Below are positions 35,524 through 46,612 of a DNA stretch of 64,000 bases, one piece after another; within the stretch, counting starts at the first letter, position 1; each line of letters starts with the position of its first letter. This stretch comes from Polytrichum commune (taxonomy: Eukaryota; Streptophyta; Polytrichopsida; Polytrichales; Polytrichaceae). The DNA lies in the NCBI GenBank assembly GCA_950295325.1, contig OX485809.1, positions 18,354,001 to 18,418,000 of the forward strand, given 5' to 3'. The notes under the pieces are model-generated. The model had not been told where the DNA came from, made no database searches, and saw nothing but the letters and a program-made list of their open reading frames with translations. The position numbers were made by a program, and so were the translations under genes.

Positions 35524-36757
35524 GTATTAAGTAACACAGGGCACTATCCTGTATTATTGAAATCTTGAGGCCGTCAGGGTAATACTAGTTGTCCGATAAT
35601 ACCCTGCCCTATGGACGTTCCTCACGAACTACCCGTGTGCAAACTTGCTTCTCCCATTAGTCCATCCAATCCTTCGACTCAGTCAATAAACTTCCAAATG
35701 CTCGAATATCATTTCCGACCCCGTGGATCTACGCTCAGATCCACCCCTGAGGCTGTACCAATTCCTTCACTCCCGCATCATCAATTCTGCATCAAGGGTC
35801 TACCACAAATCCTATTACGCATTCCTCGCAATTCCTCCAGATCTGCACATGTCTCACCCACTTATCCTCCCAACAGACGGATCTCCGCACACACATTCCA
35901 CGCACCGACACCACATCCACTCCGCATCACCCTGTCCCCTTCTCTCCCACGCCATTTGCATTAGGGTTCCAACCTTCTCCCCGGACGCCCCTACCTGTCC
36001 CGTCCTCCTCGCGACCTCCCTACATACAACAACACTCCGGCCTCAGATCCACGACGAAAAAGTCACCGCAACATTATTGCAACTCCGAGATTCCTGGAAC
36101 ACTCGCTCCGGACGAAATCCTCCCTCTCCACACCATCATCGTCATAATTCCATCACTCCCTCCCACCTCCAATGCCGCATCATCGCTCCCACACAGACCT
36201 AATCAACCCCACCTTAAATCGAACTCCACCCCACCCTACCCTACCCTGCCCCTTCCCTCCACAAACCCGATTCAAAATTCACCACCAAATGCTCCTCCGG
36301 ATCGCCGACGAGCCCGCCATAGCCATGACAAACAGGGGATGCGCGAGCCAATAATTGCGGCCGTCCCGCCACGTGCCTCGGTACCCACTTATTGAATGTC
36401 GCCGCGGAGGTTGTAATGATGATCCTCGTTCGCTCGAAGGAAGGGAGGCTGGAGTGGTAGGCCAAAAAAAAACAGGCAAAAAAAGCGTGGAGGTTGGGGT
36501 TTGGCTCTGGCGGAAGGGATGGCGATGGTGCAGCGAGCGAGCAAGCGAGCGAAAGGGAGTGAAGAAGCAACACTAAGGTGAGAGACAAGAGTGGTGAGAG
36601 ACAAGTGACGGGAAGTGACGGGCAGTGACGGGCATGTGTTGGGGTCGTGAGCACTTGGTAGCTGGGGGGGGGAGTGGAGTTGGAGTGGAGTGGCATGATT
36701 ATTATTTAGAAGTAAGCCTTTCTGTGTCAGGGACTCAGGGTTTTGACTCTCTCACTC
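35524..36757. other. Upstream region of the LysM gene
   Basis: Likely promoter and 5' leader of the minus-strand LysM gene. It is pyrimidine-rich on the plus strand (35600-36350) and becomes GC-richer and purine-rich at 36400-36680. The open frames here (35611-36202, 36241-36696) are compositionally biased and unrecognised, probably by-products of that bias. Confidence 0.4.
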
Positions 36758-36760
36758 TTA

Positions 36761-37367
36761 GAGGGAGTTTCCATGTAGGTTGTTCGTCCACCAGATTCTA
36801 GAAAAATAATGGGTCGGAGGTGTTCGCATGTACTTAAGCATAAGTCGCCATCCAACCACATTTTGGTGGTCTTTTGGAATGTGGAGGGTCGTGGACATGG
36901 GTCGCTAGACTTCCATGCGTACACTAAAGAACCTTTAACCTACAAGTGTTGGTCACCAAAGGTTTGAAAACCGGTTTTAGAAGGAGGAGGAGTTTCCATG
37001 TAGGCCGCTCGCCCACCAGATTCTAGTGTGCATAAGGACAACCCCCTCCAAATGCAGAGGGAAGTTGGTGGTGTAGAGTTTATATGTGTCAACTAGATAT
37101 TGCCATCTTCTCAAATCCAGGCCCACCTACTAAACTCTTCCTCCTTCTAAAACCGGTTTTCAAAACCTTCGGTGACTAGCACTTGTAGGTTAGAGGTTCT
37201 TTAGTGTACGCATGGAAGTCTAGCGCCCCATGTCAACGACCCTCCACATTCCAAAAGACCACCAGAATGTGGTTGGATGGCGGCTCGTGTTGAAGTACAT
37301 GCGAAACACCTCCGACCCATTATTTTTCTAGAATCTAGTGGGCGAGTGGCCTACATGGAAACTCACC
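36761..37367. mobile_element. Foldback MITE with ~235-bp arms
   Basis: 607 bp flanked by TTA duplications (36758-36760 and 37368-37370). The left arm (36761-36993) is the inverse complement of the right arm (about 37137-37367), through 'gagtttccatgtagg', 'ccattatttttctagaatc' and 'ctacaagtg'. The ~145-bp centre repeats the outer end once more ('gagtttccatgtaggccgc' at about 36987). The arms are well matched, so insertion may be fairly recent. It lies about 1.2 kb upstream of the LysM start codon. Confidence 0.8.
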
Positions 37368-37370
37368 TTA

Positions 37371-39110
37371 TCATGTTGGTCCCTTTCCAAGGAGCCCTTA
37401 TTCTTCCAAAGTATTATTGGCATACTATGTTAGATACATACATCCCATTGCATTTCTTTCCGTCGGGTTGGGTGGATTGCTCAGTCATGTTTCACCACTT
37501 ACTTCGATTGAGTTAAGTTAAGGTACTTAAGCATGTCTTAAGCTAAATGGGCATTTTTTTAGCTATGCACCCACTTCTTGTAAGATATGAAATATGCAAT
37601 TAAGGTATGTAAGTGAGAGCAAGTGACAAAAATTCATGTCTTTGCACTCTAAACTCTACAATATTAGCCTCCTTAATGTCACTCCTTCTCTTATATCCTG
37701 AAACCCTAGGGAACAAATGTTCTCATTTTAAATCTCACTCCTCGTTATCATGTTTCCCTCCCATATATCATGGGTTTTGATATTAAAATAAAACCACCAA
37801 AGAATTCAAACCACACGCTCGCATGCATCACGTTGTCATCATTGTAGTTATTGCCACTATTGCAGTGTTGACTTTGTGTTATTCCATAATGTCACATGAT
37901 ACACTAGTTCCCTCTTATTACACATTCATGTTAACACTATATTATTCCTTAACACCACGTGCACTTTGGTTGCCACAAACGTGGTATTATGGAGTTTAAA
38001 AAGTATACCCTCCCAACAACTCAAAATTTTGATCAACCTAAACATTTTAACAAATCATATTTGCACTTTGAGAATGTCATAATTGTACTAAGGTGATACG
38101 ACTTGCCTACTTAAGCCCAACCCCACTTAGGGTAGATGGGTCTTAAAACGTTTATTTTCCCAACAAACCCACTCCTCCTAGGATGTGAAACACACAATTA
38201 GTACGAGATGGTTAGCAAGTCCAAATCAAGGCTACAAATACTTTCCTTGTAATTCTCAAAGCTCATTTGAAATCCTTGTTCATGATCAATGTGAAGATTC
38301 TCATGCTCATAAAGTGGTCATGCATGTTCCTCAATTATGTTGACCATTGAGCCTATAATGGTTATCATATTATGAACACGTAGTTCAATCTTTTTAAATA
38401 TACATGTATTTTTTATATCCGTTCTTGGAGCCACACCTAACCGCATACAATTAAAAAAACATTGCACTTAAGTCTCAACATCATGTACCTAAGTTTCACA
38501 TTACGAATTGTTGCGTTCCTTGACTTTGAGTATATATAAATATGCACTTTCAAACTAGCACCTACCAATTAGTGAACTACATTTTTTGTGAAATTTAGTG
38601 ACATGTACTCTACTAGTGAAGGGCCTCAATTACATGCCTAGAGGTCTCAAAGTGTCATGTCCACTAATTGCCGCAATGATACCATTCATCAATATACAAA
38701 ACTTTTCTAGATTAAACTTATTCACATCATGACATTTAGCATAGCACATTGGGATACTTGAGATGATAGTTCTTTGTTTTAGTATGCAAGGGGATCATGA
38801 TAATATTCAACATATTGATGGAAAGTGTCATGTGTGCCACTTTAGTCAACTTGTAGACCATTGCATAACATAGACATATACCTCATACATTATTGAACAT
38901 ACTCATGCCAAGATATTGGTAAGTGCACTTGAAAGGCAAGTGTCATGAAATGACACTAATGGTGAAGTTATTGATCATTAGTATAACCTAGCATACACCT
39001 GAAAATAGGGTAAGTGACACTATTGCACATGCAACACTAAATACCATAAATTATGCAATACATACATCATTGTAGTTATTTCAATGGCACCATAACTATT
39101 GGCGGACATT
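37371..39110. repeat. Gene-free region with a dispersed repeat
   Basis: No gene supported. About 38105-38470 is a third copy of the repeat at 20187-20560 and 21147-21400. The rest is AT-rich and unrecognised. Confidence 0.45.
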
Positions 39111-39117
39111 GAACCTT

Positions 39118-39285
39118 CCCCTACAAGCTTTTGGGGAGAGGGTTCTCATGTTAAGGGACATGGCCTGCAACCCGTGACCCTCATGCAAATATTCTAAACC
39201 TAGGAAACGTTGCCCTTGCATTCTCGAAGGTTGCGTTTTCCACAAAATCCATATCGAGTGCACCTCACCTTCAAGGTCCGAAATC

Positions 39286-39319
<34 letters not shown>
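39118..39319 (+). repeat. SINE-like element with (ATCT)n tail
   Basis: The body ends 'gtgcacctcaccttcaaggt' and then runs directly into at least eight ATCT units (39287-39319). The same body, in reverse, abuts a (TA)n tract at 39803 and an 'atatatat' stretch at 62133, so the microsatellite behaves as a 3' tail. The 5' part ('gttaagggacatggcctgc') is weakly tRNA-like. Confidence 0.5.
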
Positions 39320-39359
39320 TCACTTCCACTTAGTAAATATGCAAATTGACTAGGATTTC

Positions 39360-39800
39360 ATTCCCAAAATCAAACCTTCAATAAAGCATGTAATTAAGTT
39401 GATTTAAGCCTAGTTAAGTGTCATTAGTGAGGCCCTTAATTAGACCCAAAATTGATGTTTGTCAGTTTAGCTAATGCCTTAATTGGGTTGATGTGCTTAC
39501 TTGTACTTGATTAGGATTTATTAGGCCTGATTAGTTTGAACGTCTATGAATACTTGTGAAAACTTACTCGTGAAAAAAGGGCATAATTAAAGTGTATATA
39601 TTTAAACTAGCACATAATTTTAATCTTGATTATAGAATGGAAATGGTCCTTTCAAATGATAGGTCACAAATATTATCACTTCGTTGCTAATGAAGATAGT
39701 TAGATATTTTGACTTTCAAGATGAATACATGGTTAATTGACGGATCTCACTTTGCAAATGGAATCCCAGTCAACTACATATCTATTAAGTTGAAGTGAAC
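39360..39800. repeat. Dispersed repeat shared with 61740-62130
   Basis: Phrases such as 'gaatacttgtg', 'ccctttcaaat' / 'cctttcaaatgat' and 'atcccagtcaact' run in the same order as at 61860-62115. Both copies are followed by the same SINE-like sequence, so that insertion predates the duplication of the larger repeat. Non-coding. Confidence 0.55.
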
Positions 39801-39802
39801 GC

Positions 39803-40010
39803 ATATATATATATATATATATATGAGTTTGGACCTTAAAGGTGAGGTGCACTCAGTATGGGTTTTGTGAACAAGGGCAAGTTTTTTTTTTAATTTAATA
39901 AGTTGGATGGGCAAACAACATTTTTTGGTTGGGTCTAGAAATTTTTCTTTGGATTTGCCCAAGGGTTGAAAGGTCACATGCCATGGCCCTTATCCTAGCA
40001 AGAATTGCCC
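39803..40010 (-). repeat. SINE-like element, reverse copy with (TA)n tail
   Basis: A (TA)n tract (about 39803-39824) is followed by 'ggaccttaaaggtgaggtgc', the inverse of the 3' end of the element at 39118-39319. The other end (about 39965-40005) contains the inverse of a weak A-box-like segment. Poly-T and poly-C runs interrupt or follow it. Confidence 0.5.
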
Positions 40011-40615
40011 ACCTCCCCCCCCCCCCTTGCGGAAGGAATAAAGAAGAAGAAAGAAAGAAAGAAAGAAAACCTCATAGGGGGAGGTTTAAATGTCCGCCAT
40101 AACTATCCTTGCACAATGTTTGTGTGTACACGTGTGAGGTCCAACAACCTTTGTTGTGGAGCTCCTACACGTTTACTCATAAAACCAAGCACAAGGACTT
40201 CGGGGAGTAAGTTAAAAAAAGGGAGGTATGGTCTTAATTTGATCGAAGTTTTGCATCTACTTCCTAAGAGAATAGCTAAGCAAGCAAAAATATTCGTATG
40301 CATAATTGACCATGAAAAAACATTGTAACGTAATAAACTAATCACTCAACTCTTCAAAGTCAAGAAGGTTTATTTTGTCCGGGTAGTCACCTTTCCCCGA
40401 CCATATCAACATACGTATTTACAATATAACATTATGATTTTAGACACGTGGACTAGCTGAATGTTTGTGTGAACTATCCTAACTTTACAAACTTACTAAA
40501 GCTATACGCTCAAATCCAATAAAAAGATACAAACGTTCTTTAACATGATGTTGAAGTGGATTGAACATTCTAACTCGATTTTGGGGAGATTTCCTTGGCC
40601 TTTACTAGGGGTGAA

Positions 40616-41110
40616 GGGTCTCTTCACACACGAGCCAAGAGCCGTGACCATGAAATTGTGAGAACCCAAATGAAAGTGTCCAAAGGTTGTCTCAAGACAC
40701 CTCCAAGATCATGTAGTGTGGTCACAAACCCTCAAGTGTAGTGTGAAGTCATATGTGATCCAGCCCTCAACCAAATGAAATTTCAATAAACTTCTATTAT
40801 TGCGGGTCCTCACACACGATAAAATAGAATAAATCAACGCTTGTGAGTGTTTGGAGTGCCATGGTCTTGCGGTTTTGTGGTAGGCCTACCTCCAAGAGAT
40901 GTTTTTTGAAAATAGTCCAAGTGACCATGAAACATGATCCATTCGATGCCATGTAGGAATCCATATAGACTTTACATCTTGCATTCGCATACTCCATTGG
41001 TCCCTCAAGCGTAATGTGAAGTGAACTTGGAGCGGCTCCGCCTTTTCCACCAATGAGAATCCTTGAAGTATAATGGTCTTGGGCTCTCAGTCTCTTTTGT
41101 GAAGTGGCCC
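40616..41110. mobile_element. Tourist-like MITE, GGGCCACTTC family, copy 3
   Basis: About 495 bp, same orientation as 512-1010 and closely similar to it throughout. The right end GTGAAGTGGCCC is followed by TAA. The left end is altered (GGGTCTCTTCACACACGAG). Non-coding. Confidence 0.75.
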
Positions 41111-41113
41111 TAA

Positions 41114-42119
41114 ATTACCACTCAAAATACCTTACCACATTATTGGACTCTCTCTATCTCTCTCACTCCTCCCGGGCCCCTCCATATCCCACCACATAAG
41201 TGTTTAGAGGAGCTTTGACTTGAGGAGCTCGACCTTTTTCCTCGGCTCTCATACTTCAACACTCAACTTGGAAAGGGTGGACTAAGACACGCCAAGTACC
41301 GAGTGTCTTGGGAATGGTGGCCAATGAGAGCATCCAAATGTGTCCCATGACTTAACGTAGCCATCCCCCCACTTCCTTTATCTGGAAGCAATTTTGCATA
41401 AGTGTAGTACAAGTGTGATACTGGAGTAGTTTTTCATAAGTTCATAATTCAATATCACAATGTTTAACAAAAAATAAAAGAAAGAAAGAAAATCATAATT
41501 TTCTTTCAAGTTTTGAAACTACTGTAAATTTTCAAAGACGTGATTTTCTCCCAACTCGTACTCGCAACATAGGTCAACTTATTTTCGATACGTGGGAGAC
41601 AAAACTTGAGTATAGTCAACGGCCTTTCCAAGGAACCATAATCTGCGCCCTTTTAACCTACTTTTGTGTGATTCTTCGTGACTCCTTTTCCCATCACGTT
41701 AGAAAATGACAGCTACATGTGTGGAACTTGACGGCCATATGGGACTTTGAGTATTAAGATTGAGGGGGTTATCGGAAATGGGTCGCTCTACCATAGTGAG
41801 CAAACTTGGAGGGCGTGTGGACCTTGAGTGGGTTTATTGAGATCCACACCGGTTTCAAAATAGTGTGTAATAAACTATTTCAAGTTGTAACTTGTTGTTT
41901 GTCAAATTCCTCAAACTCATCGTTTCGGTTATTCAAATTCTACCAATGCCACCCAAGCGGTTTGATTTTCTAAAAAAATCCCCCCACTATAAGTTAATTG
42001 TTGATCCATCCCAAATTGAGCTCATTATACTAATTCAAAGTTCTTGATCCCGACTTTAAGGTTGGAATTTTCAAAATTAGCAAATCTCGGGCTCTTCACT
42101 AATAATCAACTTTTTCAAC
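41114..42119. other. Gene-free intergenic sequence
   Basis: No supported gene or repeat family beyond a short CT-rich tract (about 41145-41170). Confidence 0.3.
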
Positions 42120-42121
42120 CT

Positions 42122-42240
42122 TCTCCCCCCAGCTCGATACTCTCTTGGTAGGGATTTGAACGAACCAACCCATGCACTCGTTCCTTGTTGGATGCCTAAA
42201 CCCTGGCCTCCAAGGCATTAATGTACGGGTTGCTTCACCC
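42122..42240 (-). repeat. Possible tRNA-derived SINE head (minus strand)
   Basis: On the minus strand the segment contains a B-box-like gttcaaatccc preceded by a tRNA-like stretch with 'ttggaggccagggtt'. The A box is poor and no tail or duplication was found, so this is only a candidate. Confidence 0.3.
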
Positions 42241-42689
42241 TAGCCCCTTGGTAGGTGTGTTAACATTCACCCCACCTAAGTTTCAAGTGCCTTGTATTCA
42301 AAGTTGACACCATGTCAATTGCGGTTACATATTATTCCTATAGAGGACAAGTTCTTGTCGGATCTCCTAACACGACCACTACGAATCTCAACCCGTTTAG
42401 CTTACGTATATTGTACTTGTTTGTGAGTTATTACCACTATCGTGCATGTGTATAGAGTCTCACATGGCTATGGTACCAATGGTACGTGCGATGGTATGTG
42501 AAAACATGCTTGATTGGTATCAAGAATTACAACAACATGCAAAGATCGATACCTAGTTATCACCATCACATTGAAGGATGCATTTTTGCCACACTTAATA
42601 GTTGGGGTTGGATCCATAATATAGTCATTTGTAAAGTGAAGGACATGAAATCATGGGTTTAGTCCCAAACCCTAAGTTCATGAGAATTA

Positions 42690-42940
42690 ACATAAAGTCA
42701 CCCAAGTTTTTTGATGCATAAATACCATTATACATGAAGAGTAGTGTTGAGGTGTTAAAAAAACGGTTTTTTAGTTTGTCTTACTGGTATGGGTGGGCCA
42801 AGCTAGCCTTGCACAAGCTGATCCGGGGTTTAAGATCATGGGTCCCATGCACATACCTTATTTTAGATCCTAAAATTCTCTCAAAGTTTGAGAGGTGATA
42901 AGAGGAGGTCCCAAACGTTCCCCCCCCCCCCCCCCCCACT
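42690..42940. repeat. Dispersed repeat copy and poly-C tract
   Basis: About 42690-42870 matches 7095-7260 ('gggccaagctagccttgcac'). A pure C run of about 18 lies at 42920-42938. Confidence 0.5.
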
Positions 42941-43301
42941 TTCAAATAGAAGCTCCAATATATGATGAGCTAACGAACTCTTAATAGAAGGTTCTCTTGA
43001 AGAAGGATCAAACCCACGATCTGGTCCCTCTTTGAGGAGCTTTACGGATAACTCTAATATATGTGTGCATTTTGGCATGAGTGTTGAGGTCATTGGGTGG
43101 TACATGAACCCAATTACCATCAAAAATGGAATTTTGTTTGAAATTTTTGTACATGAATGGTATGAAGAGAAAGAAAATCCTCAAATATATAGACTTGTCC
43201 GTGCTTTTATTGGATGCCATGCATTATGTATGAAAATAATCTCGGGCATAATAATGTTGGTGTATCACTCTTTTGCATCTTTCACTTCCCACCTTTTTAA
43301 C

Positions 43302-44133
43302 CTTATGTCTCAACACTTCTACTTGTATTATCACACGTGCTTAGCAACTTCAACTTACGTGAACTAGGGTGGTCCATACCAAAATTGTGTGGGTATCATT
43401 TTTTCCTTTCCATATACCAAAGGGTATGGGTATTGAAAGAAAACTTAGTATTTGACACAGGGCATGATATGATAGTATTTCTTGAAATGTTTATGGGTAT
43501 ATAGGTGAAACCATGTCATTTCGCAATGATACATGTCCAAACTTCAAGTGGGTATTCACAAATATAGGCAGTATAAATAAAGAATTACCCAACGTTAGGC
43601 AATCCGCCATGAATTTGAGCTCGTTGGCCCTACCGTGTTCAAGAATCCGCTTGGTGCAAGGTGGGGTTTACTGCCTACGTTGCGGTGGGTGGACTCTTGG
43701 CTTCCTACTTACTTACTTATGTCTCAACACTTCTACTTGTATTATCACACGTGCTTAGCAACTTCAACTTACGTGAACTAGCGTGGTCCATACCAAAATT
43801 GTGTGGGTATCATTTTTTCCTTTCCATATACCAAAGGGTATGGGTATTGAAAAAAAACTTAGTATTTGACACAGGGCATGATATGATAGTATTTCTTGAA
43901 ATGTTTATGGGTATATAGGTGAAACCATGTCATTTCGCAATGATACATGTCCAAATTTCAAGTGGGTATTCACAAATATAGGCAGTATAAATAAAGAATT
44001 AACCAACGTTAGGCAATCCGCCATGAATTTGAGCCTGTTGGCCCTACCGTGTTCAAGAATCCGCTTGGTGCAAGGTGGGGTTTGTTGCCTACCTTGCAGT
44101 GGGTGGACTCTTGGCTTCCTACTTACTTACTTA
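43302..44133. repeat. Recent 414-bp tandem duplication
   Basis: Two head-to-tail copies, 43302-43719 and 43716-44133, offset by 414 bp. Both start 'cttatgtctcaacacttc' and end in acttacttactta. Only a few substitutions separate them. The junction lies in the ACTT microsatellite, suggesting slippage or unequal exchange. Each copy contains an open frame starting MSFRNDTCPNFKW that matches nothing known. Confidence 0.85.
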
Positions 44134-44262
44134 GTTTTTCCCCATCAAGTAGAGAGAAGATTTCACTATGGGAATCGAACCGCCAACTACTCCATTCGAA
44201 AATGGGTACCTCTCCATTACCACCTGGTAGTTTAGGGTCATCTCGGACCAATAATAATTAGT
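44122..44262 (-). repeat. tRNA-derived SINE candidate (minus strand)
   Basis: Read on the minus strand, the segment has a perfect B box (ggttcgattccc, about 44168-44179), an upstream A-box-like 'taccaggtggtaatgg', and then a simple aagtaagtaagt tail at 44121-44133. That tail is the ACTT tract at the end of the 414-bp duplication. No flanking duplication was identified. Confidence 0.45.
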
Positions 44263-44765
44263 ATATTAGACCTATACACATTCTCTTACCAAAACCAGTT
44301 GACAAAATATGAAGTATTTTCAACAATCATCCCCAAAACATAATTGGAGTTGTCCAACAAATGATCCTATTCTTTCTTTGCTCTTAAATAAATAGTAAAA
44401 TTAAAAGTTGAACTAGTCATATTATGAAGTCATCCATTAAACATATTCCTACATGTAATTCTGACTCCTCTAAGGAGATACGTGTAACAAGCCAATGCGA
44501 CACTTTGAGCCAATAATCCATTATGTTTGTGAGCAGTTAATGTAAACCTAACATTATTCATCATTCCTTGAAAAAAAAGAAAATGGACATTACATGTTTA
44601 CAATGTTACAATTACTGTACTTACTAAGTGGATTTTAATCTAGATTTCAACCCTCCATGACACCATTTGTAAACTCATTCATAAGAAGCGTCATTAGAAA
44701 AATTACCACAATGACATAAAATATCATACGACGCTAAATACAATATTTAGTGTAGTTACAAATGA

Positions 44766-44965
44766 ACCGGTTGAGGTAGAGGAATAAGCAGTTGAAGTTC
44801 AAGACAACGGAAAAACATGCCGATCATTGTAGAGGTATGTATATAAGTTAGAATGTATCTCAAATTGATAAAGAAAACCCGAAACATGTGAACATGTAAC
44901 TAGGTGGACTTCGAAACACTGGGATCTCGACCGGGTATTGCCCTAAAATCTCCCCGGTCATTGAT
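44766..44965. repeat. Foldback family, left-half fragment
   Basis: It runs from 'gaaccggttgaggtagagg' through 'atctcaaattgataaagaa' to 'tctccccggtcattg', the order of the left arm of 7810-8298, then stops. The right arm is absent. Confidence 0.55.
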
Positions 44966-45110
44966 TGATTTATTTATTTTTGGTTTTTTTGAGCCGGTCA
45001 ACCACCAAAGCCTCACTTGGCTCCCTTTATCGAATCGTAATTGGAATGAAACAATTCGTTAAGGCTATTAGGAGGTCGGTTCCAGAAACCTTCTCAAAAA
45101 CTCAAACTTA

Positions 45111-45630
45111 TGCCCCCTTCCCACCTGACTTTACCAAATAACCAAAGTATTTTCTAAAACCGGGGTAAAGTTCCCTTGGTTATAGTGGAGGCGTCTAGCT
45201 ATCCCAATGCACCTACATGAACTTGCTCCGGAGATTTTCAAGTAGGTTTTAATTCAGTAGCTTTCACACATGTTCATTGTTTTATTTATTGAGTAATGAA
45301 TGTTGGGTAGTTGTTGTCCCATCCCCAAGTGCTTTATTACTCACCTATCTTACCATCGGTTTTTGTTAATGGAGCTCCTCGTGCCCTCATTGTTAAGACT
45401 AAGAAGCAACCAATCACAAGGGCGGGAGGCGACACTTATAAAGGTCCTACATTCTTGCCTCATGTTTACGTACAGATGGGAGGGTCAGTGCTTGAGGCTT
45501 AAAACCTCCACTTCAAACCATGCCACATCATTTGCCAACTAGGCTCGGCACTAGATAATGTCGATGGTGTGAAGGCCGGGTTTTTAGAACCAACTTTTAG
45601 GCTTAGCTAAAGTCAGGTGGGGAGAGGGCA
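45111..45630. mobile_element. Tourist-like MITE, TGCCCCCTTCCCACC family, copy 2
   Basis: 520 bp with perfect TTA duplications (45108-45110 and 45631-45633), termini TGCCCCCTTCCCACCTGAC and GTCAGGTGGGGAGAGGGCA. It is in the opposite orientation to 8325-8845. Its right TTA also serves as the left flank of the next candidate MITE. Confidence 0.85.
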
Positions 45631-45633
45631 TTA

Positions 45634-45863
45634 GGGCCGTTTCACACTATGGCTTTCCAAGTCGAGAGGCAGTGGGATTGAGTGGCCAAACCTTGGTGAG
45701 AGTCCAAAGAAATGGGTTGAAAATAGCCACTAAATGTAGTAGTTGGAGCCTTCAGCCGGGCATAGTGTGAAGTCTCCAAAGGCCAAGTCCAAAGTCCAAA
45801 CTTTTGGCCATGACCTCCCACGGCCTCTCAACTTGGACAACCATAAAGTGTAGCGACTGCGCC
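45634..45863. mobile_element. Candidate MITE, GGGCCGTTTCACACTATGG end
   Basis: The left end GGGCCGTTTCACACTATGG directly follows TTA. The right end CCATAAAGTGTAGCGACTGC is a degraded inverse, followed by ATA. Internal phrases ('ggccaagtccaaagtccaa', 'cccacggcctctc') recur at 53090-53480. Confidence 0.45.
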
Positions 45864-46612
45864 ATACCTGTATCTACCCTAAATCTACTTTTGATCATTG
45901 TTGGTTGTGGCCACGTTGTTGTGGTTGTCGATGTCTGTCTTCTCATGTCTTCGGCGGCGTGGGAAAAATCATGCTCTTACTTTCTCAGTAGGATACTCAT
46001 TCTTTAGATGCGCACACATACTTATACCCTTCTAATGCTCCATGGTCTTCATTCAGCCTCTTCTTGCTTTCTTTCTTGGCTCTTCGTCCTAGCCAGATCA
46101 CTTAGCTCTCCGTTGTTATTTTCTCTTCATCTGGTTTCACTACTCATCACTTGACGCTTAACGAACTCATCTTCCTTAGCTCTGATCGATTGTTTTGTTA
46201 TCGCTTCATGGTTGTGTCACTGCTATTTTTCCTTTGAATGTCTAACCTTTGTCGTATCTTTCTTCTTTCTCTTTGCTCCTTGATCACTTCAATATACATC
46301 CCTCTTTGAATCAAACTGCTCCAGGTGTCTGATCTCATTCCGTGTTCCTAATATGTTATATATGTTGTCTTTGGCTAGACTTATCAGTATCAGAAACATA
46401 AATCAGGTTTGATGATAGAAGTAGGATATGAAGGGGAAAATCGGTGTACTTCTTGAATCATGTGTACTCGTTGTCTTCAGGGTTTGTATTGATGTCTTGT
46501 TGCTCATCTGTGAAAACGCTCCCACATGATCTCCCACTCGTTTGAGACGGGGGAGCAATAAGACCTTGGAGACCATGAAGATGCTCAAAAACTTCGCGAG
46601 GAAGCGGCTTGG

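Noticed and set aside
35611-36202. Overlapping 117- and 159-codon plus-strand frames
   Set aside because: His/Pro/Ser/Thr-rich translation of a pyrimidine-rich strand in the presumed LysM promoter or leader.
36241-36696. 151-codon minus-strand frame upstream of the LysM gene
   Set aside because: Pro/Ser/Leu-rich low-complexity translation of a biased region with overlapping frames; no recognisable domain.
43513-44235. Two nearly identical 80-100-codon frames
   Set aside because: They are identical because of the 414-bp tandem duplication, not because of a gene family; no domain.
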